Assembly: GCA_030533445.1 (NCBI GenBank) | Contig: CM060066.1 | Span: forward strand, 2,140,749 to 2,204,748 | Direction of reading: 5' to 3' | From: Cyprinodon diabolis | Lineage: Eukaryota; Chordata; Actinopteri; Cyprinodontiformes; Cyprinodontidae | Length of the DNA stretch: 64,000 bases | Shown: positions 22,283-31,934 of the stretch, one piece after another | Layout of the letters: every line of letters starts with the position of its first letter | Position numbering within the stretch: position 1 is the first letter of the stretch | Position numbers and translations under genes: made by a program | Notes under the pieces: generated by a model | The model's database searches: none | What the model was told of the DNA's origin: nothing | What the model saw: only the letters and a program-made list of their open reading frames with translations

Positions 22283-23335
22283 TCTATCTAAGAAAAACCA
22301 GCTGATTGCATCGACTCATTGACTCTTCAGCAATCCCTCACACTAAGCATGCTTGTAGCGACAGTGGAGAGGAAAAACTCCCTTTGAACAGGAAGAAACC
22401 TCCAGCAGAACCAGGCTCAGTGTGAGCGGCCATCTGCTGAGGCCCACTGGGGTTCAAGGAGACAGAAGCAGACATAGAAAAAGAAGCATAGATACAAAAG
22501 GCAACCAGCTCCACAGGCGGCCCCGTCCAGGAAACACACAGCCAGGCAGACGAGCTCCGAGCCAGCTCCCATGTCAGAGGATGAAGAGAGCACATCCAGT
22601 TAGTCACAGTCAGAGAAACAGGACCACACTGGAAAACAGGCCAAGCTCCAACATCTAGAAACAAAGGTGTTGATGGCAGCAGCACAGCTGATATTTCTCT
22701 CCAGGATGGAGTCGCAGCCAAACAGGAACAGACCAGATGAAGCTACTATGAGAAAAAGCAGAGAGAGCAGAACGTTAGAGATTGAACTAACAGATTCTGC
22801 AGAGTGGGAGAATAGAGATAGAATGAAGCAGAATGATGAAAAAGGGGTCCCTATGTCCTCCAGCAGTCTAAGCCTATAGCAGCAGAACTATAGAGATAGA
22901 TCAGGATAACCTGAGCCACTCTAACTAGAAGCTTTATCAAAAAGGAAAGTGTCGGGGTCATGAATAGGTTTTTTTTTTTAAGAAGAACTGAAATACACGA
23001 ATTATCGATACTATTCCTGCAGGAAGGAGAGACAGTTGAACCCCAGACTCAAACACACTGTCTCCCACTGGACCTCCTCTGCAGGGCATTTTATTAACAG
23101 ATCATGACGCATGGTTACAAACAGAGTATTGTTCTGACAGAAAAATTGATCAGTTCATGAAGACAGGATGCTCCATCAGAATGACGAGGCAGGATGGTCT
23201 CCTGACTGGATCATGAGACAGGAGTGGAGCATCCCCTCGCACAAATGTTTCATAAGCACACATTAACTTTATAATCATCATTGAATGAACCTAACAGAAA
23301 GTTTTAAGCCTAGAATTAAAAGTAGACTTACATGT
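22283..23335 (+). repeat. Dispersed fish repeat R, copy 3, split by a solo LTR
   Basis: Follows the family from CTATCTAAGAAAAACCAGCTG to GAACTATAGAGATAGATCAGG and onward to AAAAAGGAAAG. It is then interrupted by a 347-bp LTR-like insert and resumes with AAGTTTTAAGCCTAGAATTA to about 23335. It ends ~220 bp before the first netrin-1 exon in the window. The open frames on it recur in sister copies and have no domain. Confidence 0.82.
22950..23296. mobile_element. Solo LTR-like insertion inside repeat R
   Basis: Begins TGTCGGGGTCATGAATAGG and ends TGAACCTAACA (TG...CA). The 5 bases GAAAG lie on both sides (22945-22949, 23297-23301). Removing the insert restores the uninterrupted AAAAAGGAAAGTTTTAAGCC of repeat R. 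A 5-bp duplication fits Gypsy- or Copia-type LTR elements. No internal retroelement genes. Confidence 0.7.
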
Positions 23336-23552
23336 TAAGAATCTATGCAGACCTCAAATAAAAGGCCAGAAATATTTCAAAGAATGGAATCAAACTCTGA
23401 GCAAAACTGTGGAAGAGCTTGATAGAAGAAAATATTTGTTATAAAATGACAGCAAAATATCAGTAAAGTTTATCAACTAGAACTAAAACTTGGTCAGCAG
23501 TGAAATGGACGATCCTTTAAAACCTTTGCATTGTGTTTTGTTCCATCCGCAG

Positions 23553-23741
23553 CCTGCCACTGTAACCTCCACGCCCGACGGTGCCGATTCAACATGGAGC
23601 TGTACAAACTGTCAGGGAGGAAGAGCGGGGGGGTCTGCCTCAACTGTCGGCACAACACGGCAGGGCGCCACTGCCACTACTGCAAGGAGGGATACTACAG
23701 AGACCTTTCCAAGCCCATCTCACACAGGAAGGCGTGCAAAG
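23553..23741 (+). CDS. ntn1: Netrin-1 exon: laminin-EGF module 2
   Basis: Netrin-1 is a secreted laminin-related axon guidance cue that binds DCC/neogenin and UNC5 receptors. This 189-bp exon begins two bases into an Ala codon after TTCCATCCGCAG and ends one base into the next codon before GTACAG. It encodes one laminin-type EGF module with its eight cysteines: [18 protein letters not shown] and [19 protein letters not shown] and [17 protein letters not shown] are the sequences I recognise as netrin-1 LE2. The phase 1-1 borders fit in-frame joining to 46856. The upstream LamN/LE1 exon is not in the window. Netrin-3-like paralogues differ in the KLSGRKSGG and KPISHRKAC stretches as I know them; ntn1a versus ntn1b is unresolved. 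Confidence 0.95.
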
Positions 23742-24127
23742 GTACAGGAACCGCTGCTGGTCTGTTGGTCACCATCAGTGCATGTGTGGGTTTTTATCTG
23801 TGTCATTGTCCAGAGAACGAAGGAGTGAAACAAATAGTGACACGGTTTACCTAAAGCAGCATCACCCTTCCACCTCTGATTGGTTTGATTTTTAGAAGAC
23901 TCCTTTCCCCTTCCGTCAACAGAGATGAGCTGGGCGGGGTGTTTTAGGGACCCCGGGGGTCGGCGTGGCGTCGGGTTGGGTCAGCCCGCTATTCCCTCAT
24001 CAACAGAGTTATTTGGCTTACTTAAAGCAGGGTGAGGGGATGACAGGACAAGCAAAACAAACAGAGCAGAGGCGCTAAGTGATCCCCGATGAGGAGCACA
24101 GATGGAGGAGGGAGAACACTGACACTC
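23742..24127. other. Start of 23.1-kb netrin-1 intron
   Basis: Intron from GTACAG at 23742 to CACAG at 46855. This first part shows a GC-rich stretch (23930-23985) and no repeat of the families found elsewhere. Confidence 0.6.
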
Positions 24128-24319
24128 CAGGATGGAGTCACAGCCAAACAGGAACAGACCAGATGAAGCTACTATGAGAAAAAGCAGAGAGAGCAGAACG
24201 TTAGAGATTGAACTAACAGATTCTGCAGAGTGGGAGAATAGAGATAGAATGAAGCAGAATGATGAAAAAGGGGTCCCTATGTCCTCCAGCAGTCTGAGCC
24301 TATAGCAGCAGAACTATAG
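24128..24319 (+). repeat. Dispersed fish repeat R, copy 4 (3' part)
   Basis: CTCCAGGATGGAGTCACAGC to AGCAGCAGAACTATAG, almost identical to the 3' halves at 22700, 33600 and 54700. Confidence 0.88.
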
Positions 24320-24393
24320 ATGTTTTTTAACACTAACAGTTAAAAAACAGTAAAAAGTGGGGAATCGGAGGGATTGTGAGGGGAGTGAAAGAT

Positions 24394-24421
24394 GGGAGGA
24401 GGAGGGGTGGATGGGTGGGGG
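24394..24421 (+). other. Potential G-quadruplex
   Basis: Four G-runs (GGG, GGGG, GGG, GGGGG) are separated by loops of 7, 5 and 1 bases. They meet the usual G3+ N1-7 pattern on the sense strand of the intron, about 650 bp after the LE2 exon. Folding is inferred from pattern only. Confidence 0.5.
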
Positions 24422-24954
24422 AGACACCCCTACACAGGTGCGCTCACAACTCACCTGTGAATGAATCGCCTGCCACCAGCATTCACCGTGGCTAATAAGG
24501 GTCAAAGACAGAGAGGAGGAGGAGGAAGAGGAGGTGGGGGTGTTTTCTCACCTCCTCTATAGCTGCAGGGAAAGATAACAGGAGCCCGATCCCTGCACAA
24601 ACAAGCCGAGAGACACGGCAGAGCCCCGTGCACACATACACAAGAAACGCATACCTGATGGAGGATTTCAGAGCTGCCGCCTCCTGAAGGCGCCCGGCAG
24701 AGAAATATTAGCTTCCTGCTGACAATTTAAGCCCCAGTTTTCTTTTGTCACTCAGCAGGAAGTAAATAAATAAACGGGGCCATCGCTTAGTTTGACAGGA
24801 ATCGTGTACGAGCAGCAAAGCATCAGGAAAACCACTTGAAGAATGTGACGTTAGTTCAGTTATTCAGCTGCACTCAGGGAGAAAAGAGTCTGTCCTGTGG
24901 AGAGGTTCCAGCTTTCCAGATCTTTTTCTCCTAGAAACCAAATGTTTTTCTGGC
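24422..24954. other. Intronic DNA, nothing recognised
   Basis: Includes a short purine-rich AGG run near 24510-24535. No other feature. Confidence 0.45.
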
Positions 24955-25326
24955 TCTCTGACCAGAGGTGTCAAGTAACAAAGTACAAATACTTCATCAC
25001 TGTACTTAAGTACACTTTTTAGGTATCTATACTTTACTCCATCACTTATTAAGTAAGTATTAATAAGTATCTGTACTTTCTATTCCTTACATTTTTAAAA
25101 CAAACGTTACTCGTTCCTCTTGGCTTCGGTTTAATGTTTCTAAATATTTATTTCCCGTCATGTGCTCCATCCAATGCAGATCATTGGCTCCACCCACATC
25201 TAGTGAAAACTAGTGTGATTGGATGAGTCGTATAACGCAAACACTCATTGGTTAGCTAAAGGAAACCCTCAGAAGCAAGCAGGTGTTCTTCAGACTGCTA
25301 ACGTGAATTGTCTATGCCATGCTACG

Positions 25327-25425
25327 ATGTGGGATTCAGAAAAAGATGCTGAAATGTCTGAAAGGTCGGACACAGGCGAGAGCGTATCGGGAGACGGAGA
25401 CCAACAAGACCTCCCTCATCCTTAG
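25327..25425 (+). pseudogene. Possible vestige of the outer element's transposase start
   Basis: An ATG-led run of 32 codons (MWDSEKDAEMSERSDTGESV, acidic) stops at TAG just before PYLREF-like codons. It sits ~365 bp inside the hAT-like left end, where a transposase N-terminus could begin. The TAG could be a mutated TGG. Weak evidence; no domain. Confidence 0.25.
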
Positions 25426-25625
25426 CCCTATCTCAGAGAATTTTAGAAATAGTCAATAAATTGAGCTTTCAGTTCATATAGCGGCATCTGGCTGTTTTTT
25501 TTAAGTTACTTTATACTTTAAAAGGTTATATATAGGAATGAGTAACTCTAATTTAATGCTTTTTAATGCTCATGTAATGCTCTCAGAAATAATTTTAATG
25601 CCATCAACAAATACCAATGACTCTC

Positions 25626-25629
25626 ATAC

Positions 25630-25708
<79 letters not shown>
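25626..25708. repeat. (TA)n microsatellite
   Basis: About 80 bp of TA with a few A-rich breaks. It abuts the truncated 3' end of the Tc1/mariner element and is read through as a false Ile-Tyr tail. Confidence 0.95.
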
Positions 25709-26764
25709 CGTAGATTTGTCGGCTGCACATCCATGATGCGAATCTCCCGTTCCACCACATCCCAAAGATGCTCTATTGGATTGAGATCTGGTGACTGTGG
25801 AGGCCATTTGAGTACAGTGAACTCATTGTCATGTTCAAGAAACCAGTCTGAGATGATTCCAGCTTTATGACATGGAGCATTATCCTGCTGAAAGTAGCCA
25901 TCAGAAGTTGGGTACATTGTGGTCATAAAGGGATGGACATGGTCAGCAACAATACTCAGGTAGGCTGTGGCGTTGCAACGATGCTCAATTGGTACCAAGG
26001 GGCCCAAAGAGTGCCAAGAAAATATTCCCCACACCATGACACCACCACCACCAGCCTGAACCGTTGATACAAGGCAGGATGGATCCATGCTTTCATGTTG
26101 TAGACGCCAAATTCTGACCCTACCATCCGAATGTCGCAGCAGAAATCGAGACTCATCAGACCAGGCAACGTTTTTCCAATCTTCTATTGTCCAATTTTGA
26201 TGAGCTTGTGCAAATTGTAGCCTCAGTTTCCTGTTCTTAGCTGAAAGGAGTGGCACCCGGTGTGGTCTTCTGCTGCTGTAGCCCATCTGCCTCAAAGTTG
26301 GACGTACTGTGCGTTCAGAGATGCTCTTCTGCCCACCTTGGTTGTAACGGGTGGTTATTTGAGTCACTGTTGCCCTTCTATCAGCTCCAACCAGTCTGGC
26401 CATTCTCCTCTGACCTCTGGCATCAACAAGGCATTTCCGCCCACAGAACTGCCGCTCACTGGATGTTTTTTCTTTTTCGGACCATTCTCTGTAAACCCTA
26501 GAGATGGTTGTGCGTGAAAATCCCAGTAGATCAGCAGTTTCTGAAATACTCAGACCAGCCCTTCTGGCACCAACAATCATGCCACGTTCAAAGTCACTCA
26601 AATCACCTTTCTTCCCCATACTGATGCTCGCTTTGAACTGCAGGAGATTGTCTTGACCATGTCTACATGCCTAAATGCACTGAGTTGCCGCCATGTGATT
26701 GGCTGCTTAGAAATTAAGTGTTAACGAGCAGTTGGACAGGTGTACCTAATAAAGTGGTTGGTGA

Positions 26765-26766
<2 letters not shown>
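25709..26766 (-). mobile_element. Tc1/mariner (DD36E) element, 3' end missing
   Basis: The 5' end on the minus strand lies at about 26766 (CTCACCAACCACTTTATTAG), next to a (TA)n tract, as expected for TA-target insertion. The transposase frame starts 147 bp inside. The other end is cut at about 25709, where TA repeat replaces the last part of the gene, its 3' UTR and the second terminal repeat. It cannot move as it stands. Confidence 0.88.
25712..26619 (-). CDS. Tc1/mariner transposase, DD36E type, C-terminally truncated
   Basis: The ATG at 26619 gives [20 protein letters not shown], an N-terminal helix-turn-helix (about residues 5-60: [20 protein letters not shown]), a second DNA-binding helical region, then the DDE catalytic core. 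First Asp in VAWSDESRF, second in [11 protein letters not shown], Glu in [13 protein letters not shown] count 36 residues between the second Asp and the Glu, rather than the 34 of classic Tc1, which fits the DD36E lineage. About 296 genuine codons are open without stop or frameshift; the rest of the ORF is translated TA repeat. The last ~45 residues of a normal ~340-aa protein are missing. It lies antisense within the netrin-1 intron and belongs to the transposon, not the host. Confidence 0.9.
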
Positions 26767-26825
<59 letters not shown>

Positions 26826-26826
26826 G
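26767..26826. repeat. (TA)n microsatellite
   Basis: About 55-60 bp of uninterrupted TA, separating the Tc1/mariner 5' end from the inner hAT-like element. With 25626-25708 it probably was one TA tract that took the Tc1 insertion. Confidence 0.95.
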
Positions 26827-26833
26827 TATATAT

Positions 26834-27532
26834 TAGGGGTGTGCAAAATATTCGTCATATCGATGCATCGCAATTCTGGTTCTTGTGATCTACTGCATCA
26901 ATTCTTGATGGCAAGAATCGATTCTTAATTTTAAAAAATGAACAAATAAAATACATGAATGGTTGGCACACATCAGCCAAATCAAGTGGAATACAACTTC
27001 CAGTCCAGCAGATGTCGCTGCGGATGTGTTGACGCCCGCTGCTTTGTGTCACAAGCATGTCCGGCCGCGGGATACTGAGATGAGTCATTCGTGAACAAAA
27101 CATGGAGGAGACTGAGAAAATTCGCCCGGCTCCATATCATTTCAAGTCAGATGCTTGGAAGGTAAAAACTTTCTTTGTTTTACCTTTGAATGTTTTCATT
27201 TCATTGGTTTAAAGGACCACTGAGGCCATGTAAACGGCACTAATTATCCTTATTTTGTTATTTTAAGTTTGATGAATCCTAAGATCTTTTTGTCAGTGTG
27301 TCCACGCCAGTAATAGTAATATTTCTGTCCAGTATTTGTTTCCATGGCAACACCTCCAAAAGTCATTTCAATAAATACAGCTATGTATGAATTCAGTTGC
27401 TTTCAGTTACGTATCAATTGAAGATGCATCGCAATATTTCAAGTATCGTGATGCATCGTGATAGAATCGCATCGTGGCATGTGAATCGTGATTCGAATCG
27501 AATCATGACTTCTTTGCCAATACCCACTCCTA
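26834..27532 (+). mobile_element. Inner hAT-like element, non-autonomous
   Basis: Left TAGGGGTGTGCAAAATATTC and right CCAATACCCACTCCTA are loosely inverted ends (TAGGRGTG). Sub-terminal regions repeat ATCGATGCATCGCAAT- and GATGCATCGTGAT-type words, as transposase-binding repeats do. Flanks are AT repeats, so the 8-bp target duplication (RTATATAT) is compatible but not provable. A 20-codon exon relic of the transposase remains inside. Confidence 0.65.
27102..27161 (+). pseudogene. BED-finger transposase first exon relic
   Basis: ATG plus 19 codons, MEETEKIRPAPYHFKSDAWK, then an exact GTAAAA donor. APYHFKSDAWK is the kind of sequence that precedes the zinc-binding part of BED-finger hAT transposases. 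No later exon is present before the element's right end, so the gene was internally deleted. Confidence 0.55.
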
Positions 27533-27630
27533 ATATATATATATATACAGTCCAGAATATATGTATGTATATATATATATATACATATATACATATTTAC
27601 ATATATATGTATATATATATATATATATAT
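27533..27630. repeat. Imperfect (TA)n/(TATG)n microsatellite
   Basis: AT-rich simple repeat with ATGTATGT and ACATATAC interruptions, on the right side of the inner hAT-like element. Confidence 0.9.
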
Positions 27631-27891
27631 GTTTTTAATAAAGCATTTTAAATGCCACAATAATCACATTTAATTTATTGTAATGCCAATATAGGCCTTA
27701 ATTTAAAAAATAATTTAACGACCTGCGGAAACCTTGTTTAAGTACTTTTTGGAGCGCATACTTTTTCACTTTTACTTGAGTAAAGACATCAAGTTGATAC
27801 TTCAACTTTTACCAGAGTGTTTTTAAACTGCAGCATCTATACTTCTACTGAAGTAACTAATGTGTGAACTTTTAACACCGCTGTCTCTGAC

Positions 27892-28313
27892 ACTGTTCCT
27901 CTGTGAAGGAACATTTATCAAACTAATCCAGGAGAGCATCACCTGTGCTGCTCTGTCCCGTCAGATTCCTCGCTTGCTGCAAGCAAATCAAACACATTTC
28001 CTTTATTTTTATACCAGTTCTTCAGATTCCCTCCCCCAGCTCAGCTTATTCCTGAGGGAACTTTTAACACCTTCCGTGGCTTTGGGGGCTATTCTGCTGT
28101 TGGACAGGAATGCAAACACTCTATTCATGATAATGGGACAGTTATTAACCCTGTTCCCTGCTGCGTGTTGCAGCTCTGCTCGTAGGTTTAAGGTTTAATT
28201 CTCTCGTGACTGAAGGGAAAATCTTTCAATAGATTAGAAGCTGCTTCATCTTATTGTGCCTGATATGACTACGTGAAATAAAGTATTTTAAGATGTGTCT
28301 AAAATGTGTATTT
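27892..28313. other. Intronic DNA, nothing recognised
   Basis: Unique-looking sequence after the outer hAT-like element. A short open frame has no domain. Confidence 0.45.
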
Positions 28314-29270
28314 TAGGGCTGAAACGATTAATCAGATTAATAGATAATTGAAATAATTATAAATTAATTTCAATTAATCATTAGCTGGAATATAGAGACT
28401 GTAAAAGATGCCGTTAGCTGACAGAGAGACCCACTTAGAGCAGGAATTATTTAAAATTTGTCAAAAAATATATAAATATTTTGCATCCAAGATAAAAAAA
28501 ATAATAATATTACTATTATTATTTTATTTATTTATTTTTATTTAAAAAAATTATTTAATTATTTATTTTTTTCTCTTTTTTCTTTTATTTTATTTATTTA
28601 TTTATTTATTTCTACTTTTCAGTCTACCAATCATGATGATCTTCTGCGGTTTGTGCCAGAATGCTTGGACCTGAGCGAGGCCTGAAACAATTAATCGGAT
28701 TATTTAATTACGGAAATAATCATCAACTAATTTAGTAATTAGTTTATGGTTAACAGAATATAGAGGCTGTAAAACTCGCCTTTAGCTGACAGAGCGAACC
28801 ACTTAGAGCAGGAATTATACAAGGATTGTAAAAAAATATATCAATATTTTGCATTTAAGATTTGAAAACCTTGTTAATCTGTCAATCTGCTCTAATTTAA
28901 TCTGGTTTATTTCTGTAAAAAGTCTTCTTTAAGGAACCTTTGGCTAACTGATTATTGATCGATTAATCTGAGAAATAATCAGCAGATAAATCAATTTGCT
29001 AAATAATTTTAAGTTGGAGCCCTAATTTAATTCATACAAAACGAAATAAAGTAGTTATTACTGAATAATTTAGATTACTAAGCTGACAATTATTTTATTG
29101 CTTTTAAATATAAAGCTTAGAAAGTCATCAGCGTTAGTGAGACCTTTTTTTTTTTTTTTTGCTGATAAGATCAATTTGATCCAAACTGTAGATTTTAGAC
29201 GTATGAAGATGCATTTATCTAACGAAACAGGTCAATAAGCAATCTTTATTTATTTTTACTGTGTTTTAAT
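28314..29270 (+). repeat. Dispersed 'AACGATTAATCAGATTAAT' repeat, copy 1
   Basis: Starts TAGGGCTGAAACGATTAATC. An inner partial repeat begins at 28680 (CCTGAAACAATTAATCGG), and GTTGGAGCCCTA at 29012-29024 looks like an inverted end. GTCAATAAGCAATCTTT near 29235 and the poly-T region are shared with 35586-36390. A low-complexity ATTT stretch occupies 28490-28615. Probably a composite of related elements; class unknown. Confidence 0.65.
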
Positions 29271-29962
29271 GCCATATATATTTTATATCTTAGATGATTA
29301 TTCAGCCCTTTGATATTCTGACCCAAACTGAAAAATGTGGTCGAACTCAAAATCAGGTTAATCTTTTTCACTAACTGCCCACAGTCTATAAATTCATCCT
29401 TTCCAATTAGTGTTTTTTTTTATTTAAATTTAGGAATTTTTTCAATTCTATTTTATTGTTATTTTCAGTGTTAAACAACACACCAGTCATCTCCAGCATT
29501 ACGACAGCATTGTCTGCAATTCCACAGGATATATAGATAGGGCTGATTGGTTCTTCCTTTATCAAACCCCCCCCCAAAAAAAAGAAATTAATAACATAGA
29601 AAGATTACGAACATAACTCGTTTGGCTAAGACCAAAGTTGCTGGGCTGCACTTCTGTTATACAATGTGAAAAAAATAAGTAAATAATTTACTCATGAATA
29701 AGGGTTGAAAAAGACTTAGAGGAAATAAAAAGAGGAATAAAGCGGGAAATGGATATAAGAGCCATAGAAAGGATGGACGATCAGAGAGACATAGCTGATC
29801 CATATTTCTCATCTTTTCATAAACAGATCCTTTTTAGTTTTAAAACAAAAGTAATTCTTTAAATCTTAAAGATGTTATAAACTATAAGACTTTTGGTCTT
29901 TCTACTTTTAGCCATTTCCTTGTTACAGCTTTTCTAGAAGCAGCACTTAGTTTCTGAAATAA
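29271..29962. other. AT-rich intronic DNA
   Basis: Contains a C9A8 run near 29570-29584. Nothing else recognised. Confidence 0.45.
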
Positions 29963-29970
29963 GTATTTGT

Positions 29971-30680
29971 TAGGGATGCACGATATTGGGATTTTGGCCG
30001 ATATCCGATATGCCGATATTTTAAAACTCACGTAGCCGATAACCGATATCGATACCGATGTTAAAGCAGGATAAAAATAAGTAGTCATTGAAAATAGCAG
30101 TTTTGTTATCCATTTCTGACACTTTGAAAAATAATATACTCAAATATATTTTCATATGCTGATATCAACTTGATTTTTAAAAACGCGGTATCGATCTATT
30201 TTACTTTCAAAATCTCGTGAAATTTCATCGTTCTGTTACAAACTCTCGTGATCTTTTGCAAATTCTTGTGAGATTTTGTTAGTAAAATAGATCGATACCG
30301 CGTCAATATATCGACATATAAAAATATGGCAACATTTCGTGAATTTTCGGGGGATTTCGTAGCATAACGATGACATATAGCAATATTTCATTAGTAAAAG
30401 AGATTGATATGGTGTTTTTAAATGGCAATATATCAGCATATGAAGATGTTGGGATATTTTAATGTATCAATATTTTTTCCCTCGTCTTCAGAAGTTTTTA
30501 TGTCTGTAAAAAATAAGTTTTTGAGGAAGAAGAAGAAGTAGTATTATGTTTTTTTTTTTTAGACTTTAGAAACTCAGAAGCTGATCAAATATCGGGTTAA
30601 ATATCGGTGGGGTGGCCGATGTCCGATATTCAGTTTTAAGGCCGATACCGATAGGGGGCCGATTATATCGTGCATCCCTA
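29971..30680. mobile_element. hAT-type MITE, copy 1, 8-bp target duplication
   Basis: Both ends share TAGGGATGCACGATAT as inverted termini. GTATTTGT flanks both sides exactly (29963-29970, 30681-30688). Sub-terminal CCGATATCCGATATGCC-type words repeat. The interior has a perfect 23-bp inverted pair (30183-30205 with 30281-30303). No coding capacity. 710 bp. Confidence 0.9.
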
Positions 30681-30688
30681 GTATTTGT

Positions 30689-31662
30689 CATTAGAGGATA
30701 TATTTTGTGATGTTAATTGCTTTGGTTCTGAGTTGTACTGCAACTAAAGCACAAATTGAACAATTCAAAATGTAAAAGTTATAATTGTTTGTAAGGGTGT
30801 GCTTCTGTAAAATATATGTAAAAAGTCAAAAACAGGGAAAGAAAATTAGTAAATATTGAAATATTTTTTGAAGTGATTCATTTTAGTTAAGGTGACCAGA
30901 TTTCTGAAATGCAATCTAGGGACATTTCCAGCACATAGATTAAAATAAATACATATCAAAATAAAAAAAAGGAGACGGGGGACAGTGGTGCTTTCATCCA
31001 TTTTTACATTTCTATTAATATTTAAACAACAATAATCAAGTTTAAAATCCAGAAAGATGCCTTTTCCTGACATTAATAAAATTAACCAATTAATAGTGTT
31101 TATTAGTGCCATCTGGTCATTCAAACTTCTCTATCTTCTTTTCTTTCTAGCCGACTTCACATTAAACAATCAAAATCACTTCCAATCACATATAATCTCA
31201 TCATACATACTATCATTATTATGATGATGGTGATTATTGTTATTATTGCTGTTTAGATTTTAGACCCAACCCAACAAAATGTAAAAATGTTACAAATGAA
31301 TCAAATTCAACAAAATAAGATTAAAAGAGCCGGGGCTGCATGTCATCCTGAGCCACCGATCACTAAGGTGGATGTTTGCTGTCACACGGCTCAGATTACA
31401 AACTCCACGTCAGTGAAAATCTGGACAAATTAGTCCCGACTGGAAGTCAAAACATTGGAAAGCTGTAAAAAATGGGGATTGGTTTGAACACCTGACATCT
31501 GGAGGGGAAGGATGTGGAGCTCCTGCATCTGGATTAATGGGCTGAGTTCGGAGGATTCACACATAAAGAGCAACCTCACAGTTTTTCAGGACATAGTGAG
31601 AAGAGTTTGTTTTTAATTCAGTGTAAATCCAAATAAAATGGATATATCAGAAGGAAAAGCTT
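30689..31662. other. AT-rich intronic DNA
   Basis: AAGGTGACCAGATTTCTGAAAT at 30890 resembles a repeat scrap also seen (more complete) near 45115. Otherwise nothing recognised. Confidence 0.35.
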
Positions 31663-31934
31663 CACTGCAAAAACGATCTAGAAATAAGTACAATTTTCCT
31701 AAATTAAGTGTATTCACCCTTAATTTGAGTAGGTATGTGAGATAGTTTGCTAATGGAAGGAGTATTTTTACTCTTAAAATAAGATAATTAGATAAAATGC
31801 ACTTGAAATAAGACAATGCTACGCTGTTTTCTTATTTTAGGTATAAATTGTCTTGTTCCATTGGCAAATGTCTCTTTTACCTCCTCAAATCAAGAACAAA
31901 TGCACTTATTGTAAGAAAAAATTATTTTGCATTG
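31663..31934 (+). mobile_element. CACTGCAAAAA element, decayed copy
   Basis: Left CACTGCAAAAACGATCTAG and a degraded right TTTTGCATTG. The interior shares TTAATTTGAG, AAGGAGTATTTTTACTCTTA and AAAATGCACTTGAAATAAGA with the copies at 47063 and (inverted) 52136. Non-coding. Confidence 0.7.

Larger units (their letters stand above)
24963..27883. mobile_element. Outer hAT-like element of a nested cluster
   Basis: Left end CAGAGGTGTCAAGTAAC and right end (reverse complement) CAGCGGTGTTAAAAG form imperfect inverted termini. TCTCTGAC stands directly outside both (24955-24962, 27884-27891), an exact 8-bp target duplication as hAT elements make. Inside lie TA microsatellites, a Tc1/mariner element (25709-26766) and a second hAT-like element (26834-27532), all younger than the outer one. 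It has no intact transposase of its own. Confidence 0.8.

Noticed and set aside
22338..22721. 127-residue minus-strand frame, recurring at 33313, 44067 and 54410
   Set aside because: It lies wholly in repeat R and breaks differently in each copy. Composition reflects the repeat, with no recognisable domain.
1..23552. Search for the netrin-1 LamN/LE1 exon upstream of LE2
   Set aside because: No long plus-strand frame or laminin-like Cys pattern was found, so it lies before the window.
23531..23854. Open frame running through the LE2 exon into the intron
   Set aside because: Netrin similarity stops exactly at the GTACAG donor at 23742; the continuation is intron.
25538..25870. Plus-strand frame with a long Ile-Tyr run
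   Set aside because: It is translated (TA)n microsatellite plus the antisense of the Tc1/mariner transposase.
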